Position numbers and translations under genes: made by a program. Below the pieces are notes generated by a model. It ran no database searches, had not been told where the DNA came from, and was given only the letters and a program-made list of their open reading frames with translations. A stretch of DNA of 14,338 nucleotides from an uncultured Desulfovibrio sp. GTDB lineage: Bacteria > Desulfobacterota > Desulfovibrionia > Desulfovibrionales > Desulfovibrionaceae. This document shows, one piece after another, positions 1-7,000 of this stretch (the stretch's first letter is position 1; every line of letters starts with the position of its first letter). The stretch is taken from NCBI GenBank assembly GCA_900547595.1, contig URHE01000048.1, positions 1-14,338 on the forward strand, given 5' to 3'.

Positions 1-179
<179 letters not shown>

Positions 180-280
180 CTGAAATTACCTTCCATTCCC
201 TGTCAATTATATTTTGACGGCCCGGCGGGGAGAAATCCCCGAAAGAGCTCCGGGAATGCGCACAGCGCCCGTCACCGGCT

Positions 281-395
281 TTTGGCAGCCACGGAGAAGA
301 GGGTACACCCGACCCCATTCCGAACTCGGCAGTTAAGCTCTTCCTCGCCGATGATACTGCGCGCTCTCGCGCGGGAAAGTAGGTCGCTGCCAAAT
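281..395 (+). rRNA. rrf: 5S ribosomal RNA
   Basis: Complete 5S rRNA of about 115 nucleotides. The ends pair as the terminal helix: TTTGGCAGC at 281-289 against GCTGCCAAA at 386-394. The internal conserved block CCCATTCCGAACTCGG (about 314-329), followed by CAGTTAAGC, is diagnostic of bacterial 5S. It follows 23S in the usual order, so this is the downstream end of an rrn operon. Confidence 0.96.
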
Positions 396-402
396 CTTTA
401 CC

Positions 403-440
403 AACGCCCCGGCTCCACATGGTGCCGGGGCGTTGCGCGT
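403..440 (+). terminator. Terminator of the rRNA operon
   Basis: An 11-bp perfect stem (AACGCCCCGGC at 403-413 with GCCGGGGCGTT at 424-434) closes a 10-base loop right after 5S rRNA. The following GCGCGTTT is only a short, imperfect T-tract, so termination efficiency is uncertain. Its position between 5S and the convergent hydrolase gene ending at 473 supports the call. Confidence 0.75.
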
Positions 441-472
441 TTAAGCCCGCCTTCTTCCCCACACCCCGCGCG

Positions 473-1288
473 TCACACACCCGCATGGCGCGGAATGCCG
501 CCCCCCTCAGAGGGAAGTGGAACATTCAGCACGCGGGGATTGCCCACCGACCCCACGCCTGCCGTGGGCGCAACAGCGCGCAGGGTCGCGCGATCAAGAC
601 GGGCGTGATTGACCGCATCCATGTGGGTGGCTATCAATGTGGCCCACGGAGCGGCTTTCGCCACTTCCTGAACTCCGTCCACGCCCATGAGGATGGGCGT
701 GCCGTCATACATCTGCGCATTGGCCGCATTGAGGGCAATGATTTGAGGGTGAAAGCGGGCAATGGCCGCCTGTACGCCGACGAACCAGAGAGTATCGCCC
801 GCCGCATAGAAAACGGGTTCTCCCTCTGTGCTCAGGACAAAACCGCACGCTGCGGCGGGCAGGCCGAATTTTTGGTAATAGTAGTCCGCGGTTGTGCCAT
901 CACCGTGGAGGGCATCCGTCCTGAATATGCGGACATGGCGAAAATCCGTGCCTTCCGGGCACAATGCCGAGACATTGCCAAAGCCAAGCGCCCGCATATC
1001 CGCTGCCTCTGCCTCTGACTGCACGAATACAGGCAGCGATTTGGAAAGCAGCCTGGCGGCAGCATCGTCAAAGTGGTCAAAATGGTGCATGTGGGTGACA
1101 ATGACCGCATCCACAGTGACGATTTGTTCAATCGGGAGCGGCAGCTCCACCAGAGGGTTTGGAAACTCATTGTAGGGCGACGGCACGGGAGGAAAATTCC
1201 CCTTGGGCGCCAGAAAAGGGTCCACAAGAAGGCGAAGGCCGCCAAACGTCACGATGCTCGTTGCGCCGCGGATTTCCTGAAACTGCAT
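473..1288 (-). CDS. Metallo-beta-lactamase-fold hydrolase, UlaG-like
   Basis: A 271-residue cytosolic metal-dependent hydrolase of the Lactamase_B_2/UlaG-like group (COG2220). Substrate is unknown; UlaG itself is L-ascorbate-6-phosphate lactonase, but this family is broad. Seen directly: an N-terminal strand region with VDPF (22-25), the metal-site segment THMHHFDHFD (65-74), H128 in ALHGDG, D165 in AAGDT and H222 in ATHMD, in the family order. The metal motif has one residue more than the usual HxHxDH (see findings). The start is ATG 1288 because AGGAGGAA lies just upstream (1293-1300); an upstream in-frame start at 1336 lacks this site. No signal peptide. It is monocistronic by appearance, preceded on its strand by the phosphatase and that gene's terminator, and convergent with the rRNA operon. 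Confidence 0.88.
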   Translation of the reverse strand: MQFQEIRGATSIVTFGGLRLLVDPFLAPKGNFPPVPSPYNEFPNPLVELPLPIEQIVTVDAVIVTHMHHFDHFDDAAARLLSKSLPVFVQSEAEAADMRALGFGNVSALCPEGTDFRHVRIFRTDALHGDGTTADYYYQKFGLPAAACGFVLSTEGEPVFYAAGDTLWFVGVQAAIARFHPQIIALNAANAQMYDGTPILMGVDGVQEVAKAAPWATLIATHMDAVNHARLDRATLRAVAPTAGVGSVGNPRVLNVPLPSEGGGIPRHAGV

Positions 1289-1373
1289 GTTCTTCCTCCT
1301 GTCGGAAAGTTGCAGGGCGGCGCATACGCAGGCCACCGCCCGACCGCCTCTGGCGGCATCCTGACGATACGGC

Positions 1374-1394
1374 CTATAGCCAATATAGAGTCAA
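1374..1394 (-). promoter_or_regulatory. Possible promoter or operator upstream of the hydrolase
   Basis: On the minus strand TTGACT (1389-1394) is a good -35-like hexamer, but no good -10 box lies 16-18 bases further on; the closest is TATCGT at 19 bases. Directly next to it is a small dyad, CTATA-5 bases-TATAG (1374-1388), which could be an operator. The 86 bases between it and the start codon contain a small CCGCC/GGCGG hairpin (1344-1356). Weak call. Confidence 0.2.
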
Positions 1395-1436
1395 GAGGGA
1401 GCCGGGGAGAAAAAGGCGCGCGCCGCAAATATATTC

Positions 1437-1475
1437 AAGCCCCGGATTCTTGCGAATCCGGGGCTTTCTTATTTC
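1437..1475 (-). terminator. Terminator downstream of the acid phosphatase gene
   Basis: A perfect 13-bp stem (AAGCCCCGGATTC at 1437-1449 with GAATCCGGGGCTT at 1454-1466) with a TTGC loop. Read on the minus strand it ends the phosphatase transcript about 90 bases past the stop codon and is followed by GAATATATTT. On the plus strand it is followed by TCTTATTTC, so it could work in both directions. Confidence 0.85.
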
Positions 1476-1558
1476 GTCCGGGTACTCCGCTGCCGGGAGA
1501 CAGCGCGCCTTCCCGGCAGGCGCGGCCGAAGTGAAGGGAACCGGGCGGCGCCGCGCCG

Positions 1559-2320
1559 TTATTGCACCTTTTTGATCTTTCCTTCTTTCTGGAGCCTGGC
1601 GAATTCGGCCTTGGCCTTGTTCAGCTGTTCCATGAAGGCGGCATTGGCGTGCAGATGGGCAACGGCGGCCGCGCCGGCGAGGCGCCCGGCATTGACATCG
1701 GACTGCCAGTGATAGCCGCAGATCACGCGGCTCTGTCCCATGTCGAAGCCGCGCTTGAGGATGGCTTCCTTGTTGGCCGGATTGATTTCCGACAGGATGA
1801 GGGCCACGGCCCAGCCGCGGGCGCTGTGCCCGGAAGGGTAGGAACCGTTTTCCCGCAGGCGTTCCTCATCCTTGGGATAGCAGGTCGGCGCGTTGTACAT
1901 GACATAGGGCCGCGTGCGAAAATATTTGCGTTTGGCGGCACGGCAGGCCATGTCGCCCAGTTCTCCGCGCAGATTGGTGATGAGTTTGTACAGCTCCGGC
2001 GTGTTTTCGGCATTGATGTCGATGCCGAACGGCTTTGAGAGCGATTCATTGACCTTGGGCGAAATAGCGTCGAGGACGGCCATTTCGCCCCGTTCTCCTT
2101 TGCGGAGTTGCAGACCTTCCTGATATTTTGCCTGATCCAGGAGAAATTCCAGGCTGTCAAAAGCCGGAGGCGGCGGCAGGATGGCGATGCTGTCCAGTCC
2201 CTCGGCATTGGTGGAATAATAGGATTCCGGTTTGCTTGTTGCATCCTTTCCATCGGGGGCAAAGGCGATGGCATTTGCGGAAAGGCCGAGGGCGATCAGG
2301 CAGAATACAAGCGTTTTCAT
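1559..2320 (-). CDS. Class A nonspecific acid phosphatase (PAP2 superfamily), exported
   Basis: A 253-residue periplasmic phosphatase that would release phosphate from organic phosphomonoesters. All three parts of the PAP2 signature are visible: K130-x6-RP (137-138), PSGH at 162-165, and SR-x5-H-x3-D (S197, R198, H204, D208). H165 and H204 are the expected phosphoryl-acceptor and acid residues. The N-terminus (MKTLVFCLIALGLSANAIAFA) is a typical Sec signal peptide. Length and motif spacing match the bacterial PhoN/PhoC class rather than membrane-bound lipid phosphatases. ATG 2320 is chosen because GGGAGGAG (2322-2329) precedes it and the signal peptide starts there; an upstream in-frame start would bury it. 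The C-terminus is Lys/Glu-rich. It stands alone, with a terminator downstream. Confidence 0.92.
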   Translation of the reverse strand: MKTLVFCLIALGLSANAIAFAPDGKDATSKPESYYSTNAEGLDSIAILPPPPAFDSLEFLLDQAKYQEGLQLRKGERGEMAVLDAISPKVNESLSKPFGIDINAENTPELYKLITNLRGELGDMACRAAKRKYFRTRPYVMYNAPTCYPKDEERLRENGSYPSGHSARGWAVALILSEINPANKEAILKRGFDMGQSRVICGYHWQSDVNAGRLAGAAAVAHLHANAAFMEQLNKAKAEFARLQKEGKIKKVQ

Positions 2321-2669
2321 GCTCTCCTCCCAAGTTTCTACAGAACCGTGCCGATCCGGCCATGCGGAAGCCTTTCCCGCAGTGCCGCAACTCCGGTCCA
2401 TGGGGACAGATTGCCGGAGTCATCTGCTACATAGCCCATACGCCGGAGGGCGTAAATATGGCGAGTGCCCTTGCGCAGCGCGGAACTTCCCACCCCGGGC
2501 ACTGGCGCGTCGGGGAAATGCGCGCTATGTTTCTTCCGTTGCCGGGTATCGGGGGCCGCAGGCAGTCATATCTGGCGTGGTGCTGCCGCAGGGCGCACGG
2601 CGTGTCGGCGCTCCGGAAGGATGAATGCTGTACTTTATACATGTCCGCCATGAGCAGCGGGGAGGAAAC
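2321..2669. other. Gene-free divergent intergenic region (349 bp)
   Basis: This stretch separates the divergent phosphatase and the exported-protein gene. I see no credible coding frame. It holds two small inverted repeats: ACTCCGG (2390-2396)/CCGGAGT (2414-2420), with a 17-base loop, and TACGCC (2439-2444)/GGCGTA (2449-2454), with a 4-base loop. Neither has a T-tract. A TATACA box (2636-2641) sits about 29 bases before the plus-strand start codon and could be a -10 element, but no matching -35 is visible. No convincing promoter was found for the phosphatase. Confidence 0.6.
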
Positions 2670-3221
2670 ATGAGAACGTTCATGAAAGTGTGTGGTGTGG
2701 CTCTGGTGCTGGCGCTGGCCGTTGCCCTGTGCGATATGGCGCAGGCCAGGGTCCGCTCGCCCCGTCATCAGGCGCCGCAGGAGCAGACGCAGACGCAACC
2801 CACCGCCACGCAGCAGCCGCGGGAAATCAGGACGGAGTATTTCAGCCTGCCCCTCGACAATGGCTGGACGCTGCTCAAGCCCGTCAGATCGCGCGGGGGA
2901 AGTGTGGATGTCATTCTCGGCAGCCCCAGGAAGAACGGGGCCATTGCCATCAATGTCATGAAGGCCAACATGAGCGCAGCGGAAATTGCCGGCAATATGC
3001 GCGCCAATATGCAGAAGGACGGCGCGACCGTCGGAGAGCTGACGGAAAAGGACGGCCTTCAGGAATTCGATTTTACCAGGCAGCGCGCAAAGGGCCGCGC
3101 CTGGGTCGGCGCCAACGGCAAGGCGGCTGCCGTGGTGACCATCTTTGGCGAACAGGAAATGGCAAAGGAAGTTTTGAAGAAGCTTCAGGCGAAAGAACCG
3201 GGATTGTTCCCGAAGTTTTAG
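2670..3221 (+). CDS. Exported protein of unknown function
   Basis: A 183-residue protein I do not recognise with certainty. Residues 1-26 form a clear Sec signal peptide with a likely cut after AQA (MAQA|RV). Residues 30-50 are a Gln/Thr/Pro-rich linker, and residues 55-183 form one small mixed alpha/beta domain starting EYFSLPLDNGW. The pattern 'short strand, LPLxxGW, strands, amphipathic helix with Met/Ala, strands, C-terminal helix' resembles PsbP/DcrB-like (DUF1795-type) domains, but this is only an inference. C21 lies in VALC, which does not fit a lipobox, so it is probably soluble in the periplasm. ATG 2670 is chosen for GGAGGA at 2661-2666; an upstream in-frame start at 2625 would precede the signal peptide. 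It converges on dsrC. Confidence 0.8.
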   Translation: MRTFMKVCGVALVLALAVALCDMAQARVRSPRHQAPQEQTQTQPTATQQPREIRTEYFSLPLDNGWTLLKPVRSRGGSVDVILGSPRKNGAIAINVMKANMSAAEIAGNMRANMQKDGATVGELTEKDGLQEFDFTRQRAKGRAWVGANGKAAAVVTIFGEQEMAKEVLKKLQAKEPGLFPKF

Positions 3222-3357
3222 CCTTTCCCCTGGGCCGGGAACCGCGCGGGATGTTTTTTTGTCCGCACCGCGAAACTTTCGCAGGAGGTTTTCCGCGCGG
3301 GGCGCGGTTGTTCCGGTCGTTTTCTCCAGGGGTGAACGCCTGGTATCCATGAGAGAG

Positions 3358-3390
3358 AAACGCGGGAGCCGTGGCCCCCGCGTTTCTTTG
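3358..3390 (+). terminator. Terminator hairpin after the exported-protein gene
   Basis: A 9-bp outer stem, AAACGCGGG (3358-3366) with CCCGCGTTT (3377-3385), with a short inner helix, followed by CTTTG. It lies about 135 bases past the stop at 3221. A T7 run at 3254-3260 is nearer the gene but has no clean stem in front of it. This hairpin and the next one lie between two convergent genes. Confidence 0.65.
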
Positions 3391-3398
3391 CATGAACG

Positions 3399-3428
3399 AA
3401 AAAACCCCCGGTTTTCGCCGGGGGTTTT
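3399..3428 (-). terminator. Terminator of dsrC
   Basis: An 11-bp perfect stem (AAAACCCCCGG at 3401-3411 with CCGGGGGTTTT at 3418-3428) and a 6-base loop. On the minus strand it ends in six T residues (3399-3404 read in reverse), 30 bases past the dsrC stop codon. This is a textbook intrinsic terminator, fitting for a very highly expressed gene. On the plus strand it can back up the preceding hairpin. Confidence 0.9.
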
Positions 3429-3457
3429 GTGCAAATCGGGAGAAACAGCAGCGCGGA

Positions 3458-3775
3458 CTACACACAGCCGGTGGGCTTGGGCAGGCCGGCCATCTTGCAG
3501 GCGCCCTTGCCGGGACCGGAGGGGAAGAGCTCGTAGATTTCCTTGAGCTTGAACCCGGTGTTTTTGGACAGGATGCGCACCATGGGCGCGATGCCGTTCT
3601 TGCGGTAGTAATCCTGGAGGAAGTCGAGGATCTTCTGGTGATCAGGGGTAATGTCGGCGATACCTTCGGACTCCTTCACATATTCCAGCCACTCCGGGCA
3701 CCAGTCATCGAAGCGGAGCAGGAAGCCGTCTTCGTCAACCTCGAAGCTTTTCCCTTTAAAGGTAATCTCAGCCAT
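3458..3775 (-). CDS. dsrC: DsrC, sulfur-carrier protein of dissimilatory sulfite reduction
   Basis: A complete 105-residue DsrC. In sulfate reducers it works with the sulfite reductase DsrAB in the cytoplasm: sulfite-derived sulfur is bound between its two C-terminal cysteines as a trisulfide, which the membrane complex DsrMKJOP is thought to reduce. The flexible C-terminal arm PSGPGKGACKMAGLPKPTGC is intact, with C93 and C104 at the 10-residue spacing that separates true DsrC from TusE and other single-cysteine relatives. The N-terminal MAEITFKGKSFEVDEDGFL is also typical. ATG 3775 has AAGGAGGA just upstream (3781-3789); a longer frame to 3997 is not part of the family. It has its own promoter and terminator, so it is probably monocistronic, as is usual for dsrC away from dsrAB. 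Confidence 0.98.
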   Translation of the reverse strand: MAEITFKGKSFEVDEDGFLLRFDDWCPEWLEYVKESEGIADITPDHQKILDFLQDYYRKNGIAPMVRILSKNTGFKLKEIYELFPSGPGKGACKMAGLPKPTGCV

Positions 3776-3836
3776 GCGTGTCCTCCTTGGACAGATAGTC
3801 TCACTCGACGGGACGGGATTGCCCTGACGTCGGCCA

Positions 3837-3930
3837 GCCGGAACCCATTCCGGCCGAGTTCCCCACTTGATCACGCGGCAGGCTGCCGCAGGTACACGAG
3901 CGTTATGGCATAAAAAATTCTTGCTGGCAA
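3837..3930 (-). promoter_or_regulatory. dsrC promoter and leader hairpin
   Basis: On the minus strand TTGCCA (3925-3930, 5 of 6 to the sigma-70 -35) is separated by exactly 17 bases from CATAAC (3902-3907, 4 of 6 to the -10), with an A/T-rich spacer unlike the surrounding GC-rich DNA. Transcription would start near 3895, giving a leader of about 120 bases. The leader holds a 7-bp hairpin, GCCGGAA (3837-3843)/TTCCGGC (3848-3854), which might stabilise the message. Predicted by eye only. Confidence 0.6.
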
Positions 3931-4004
3931 GCATGTTCCCGATTCGGATGCACTCCTTGGCTTTGGGCCGTGCCGCGGATGCTGCGGATGCCGCCATGCG
4001 GGCC

Positions 4005-7000
4005 TTACGCCGGTGCCCGGCCGGCGCCTGTTCCCGCCTCGTGAAAGCCCGCGCGCATCATGAGTTTGATGCGGTTGATCTGGTTGACCTCGCTTGCGCC
4101 GGGATCGTAGTCGAGGGCGGTGATGGTGGCCCCGGGATAGCGGCGCTTGAGCTCGCGGATCAGGCCCTTGCCCACGATATGGTTGGGCAGGCAGCCAAAG
4201 GGCTGCATGCAGAGGATGCCGCTGACGCCGCTTTCGAGCATGCGTACCATTTCGGCGCCAAGCAGCCAGCCTTCGCCTGTCTGATGCCCGAGGGAAATGA
4301 GGTTGCGCGTCCGCGCGCGCAGTTCATGAAAACGGGCGGGCGCGCTGAAGCGCCGGCTGCGGCTGAAGCCGAAGCGCATGCAGAGCCGCGTGAACTCAAG
4401 AAAGGCAATGCCCGCCATGGCCACGCGCGCGTCTTTGCGTGAGCCGGCAAGGTGCTTGTAATTGAAGACATGGTCGTAAAAATTGTAGAGCAGGAAATCC
4501 ATGAGGTCCGTCACCACCGCCTCGCCGCCTTCCTCCTCGATGATGCGGGCGGCATTGTTGTTGGCGTCAGGGTGATACTTGAGCAGTATCTCGCCCACCA
4601 TGCCCACGCGCGGGCGGCGTTCTTCCGTGCGGAGCGGCATGCGGTCGAATTCGCGGATCATGGCGAGCATGTTCCGCTGAAAACGCAGGATGCCCCCGGT
4701 CGTGATATTCTCCCGGGCTTTTTCCGACCAGGAACGGGCCAGCGCCTCCGCCATGCCCGGTTCCCGTTCATAGGGGCGCAGGCGGTGGACCATGCGCATG
4801 AGCGCGTCGCCGTAGTGCCCGGTCATGATCATCCGCTTGAAAAGACGCGGCGTGAGCTTGATGCCCGGCGACTGGATATTGGTGGAAAACGAGGCAATGG
4901 GGATGTGCCCCAGCCCGGCGTCCTGCAGGGCCTTGCGCAGAAAGCCCACATAGTTGGTGGCCCGGCAGCCGCCCCCGGTCTGGGAAATGACCAGGGCCAC
5001 CTTGTTCGTGTCGAACCTGCCGCTCAGCACGGCCTCCAGCAACTGGCCGATGACCACGATGGCCGGATAGCAGGCATCGTTGTTCACATGGCGCAGGCCC
5101 AGCTCAATGGCCTTGCGGCTGACGCTGGGCAAAAGCACGGCGTCATAGCCTTCGGACGCGAATATCTCGCGCACGAACTGGAAGTGCATGGGCGACATCT
5201 GCGGCACCAGCAGCGTGTGGGTGTGGCGCATGTCCCGCGTGAATACAGGGGCGGTATCGCCAGAGTCGGGGGGCAGGCCCGCGCCTCTCCAGCAGGCGGG
5301 GCGGGACGCGCCGGTTCCGGCCGGAGCCGTTGACAGCCCCGGGCGCCGGTCCCGCGGCGCCGCCTTTGCCCTGGCGTCTGCTTCCCGCGCTTCCCGCTGT
5401 TGCCGTTGTTCCCGCTGTTCGCGCATGGCCGCGAGGAGCGAGCGGATGCGGATGCGCGCGGGGCCGAGGTTGGCCCCCTCGTCCACCTTGATCTGCGCAT
5501 AGAGGCGGCCGCCCTTGCGGACGATCTCCTCCAGCTGGTCCGAGGTCACGGCGTCCAGCCCGCAACCGAAGGAGAGCAACTGGAGCACGGCGAGGTTGTC
5601 CACCGCCGTTGCCAGGGCGCCCGCACGGTAGAGCCGGGAATGATAGGCCCACTGGTCCACCACGCGCAGGGGTCCGGGGTCGGGCATGAGATGGGCCACG
5701 GAATCTTCGGTGAGCACGGCGAGGCCGCAGGAGGTGACGAGTTCGGCCACGCCATGGTGGATCTCCGGGTCCGTGTGGTAGGGGTGTCCGGCAAGGACAA
5801 GCCCCATTTCCCCGGTCTCGGCAAGCTCGGCCAGGGCGCTTTCGCCCGCAGCCCGGATGTCGCGGCGAAAGGCGTCCATTTCGTCAAACCCGGCCTGGAC
5901 GGCGGCCTCCATCTCGGCGGCCGGAATGTCGGCAAAGAAGGGTATCCTGCGCAGGCGGCGCCCCAGCAGCTCGCGTTCCAGTGGCAGGAAGGCATGGATG
6001 AATGTCACTCCCGCCTCTTCGAGAATGCCCATGTTCCGCGCAAGCAGTTCGGGATACCCGATGACCACCGGACAGTTGTAGCCGGCGCCCCCGAAACCGG
6101 CGCCTTTCTGTTCCCGCTGGACGCAGGGGAAGAAGATGGTCCTGAGCCCCCGGTCCACAAGGTCGCGCACATGTCCGTGCGAGAGTTTGGCGGGATAGCA
6201 GACCGTCTGCGAGGGGATGGTGTCATGGCCCCGGTAGAAAAGTTCCTTGGAGGAGGGGGCGGAAAGCTCCACGCGAAAGCCCAGTCTGGTGAACAGGGTG
6301 AACCAGAGCGGATAATTCTCGAAGATGTTCAGGGCGCGCGGGATGCCGATGCCGCCCCGCGGCGCCTGTTCCGGCGCAAGCGGCGTATAGGGTTCGAAAA
6401 GGCGCCGCTGCTTGTAGGCATAGAGATTGGGGCGGCGCTGGGGCTCGTGTTCGGCGCCGCGCTCGCAACGGTTTCCGGAGATGAAGCGGCGCCCGTCCCC
6501 GAAGGTGGTGATCGTGAGCAAACAGGCGTTGGAGCAGCGCCGGCAGCGTGTGGTGGCCGTGCGGGCGCTGAACGCGGCCACCGCGTCCGGCCCGATGAGG
6601 GCGCTGCGCGCGCCGTCGGCGGGGCCGCGCTTGCGGGCGATGAGCGCCGCGCCGAAGGCCCCCATGATGCCCGCGATGCCCGGCCTTGTGACCCTGACGC
6701 CCAGTTCCAGCTCCAGGGCGCGAAGCAGGGCGTCGTTGCGGAAGGCGCCCCCCTGGGCCACCACACAGTCTCCGAGTTCCGCGGTGTGGCTGATCTTCAT
6801 CACCTTGAAGATGGCGTTGCGCACCACGGCCCAGGAAAGCCCCGCGGCGATGTCGCCCACGGCCACGCCTTCCTTTTGCGCCTGCTTGACCTTGGAATTC
6901 ATAAAAACCGTGCAGCGTGTGCCCAGGTCCACCGGCGAGGGGGCGGCCAGGGCCGCGGCCACGAATTCCGGCAGCGGCATGCGCAGGGACTCCGCGAAAT

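Noticed and set aside
180..280. Search for a tRNA between 23S and 5S rRNA, and after 5S
   Set aside because: No cloverleaf, TTCRANNC T-arm or tRNA-like ends are visible.
2128..2673. Several overlapping open frames between the phosphatase and the exported-protein gene
   Set aside because: They overlap the real phosphatase gene or have basic, domain-free translations and no ribosome sites.
2670..2750. Reading the exported protein at 2670 as a lipoprotein using C21
   Set aside because: The residues before it (VALC) do not fit the lipobox, while AQA offers a good signal peptidase I site.
3776..3997. Longer N-terminus for DsrC
   Set aside because: DsrC proteins begin at MAE-; a strong ribosome site precedes ATG 3775, and the extra part covers the promoter and leader.
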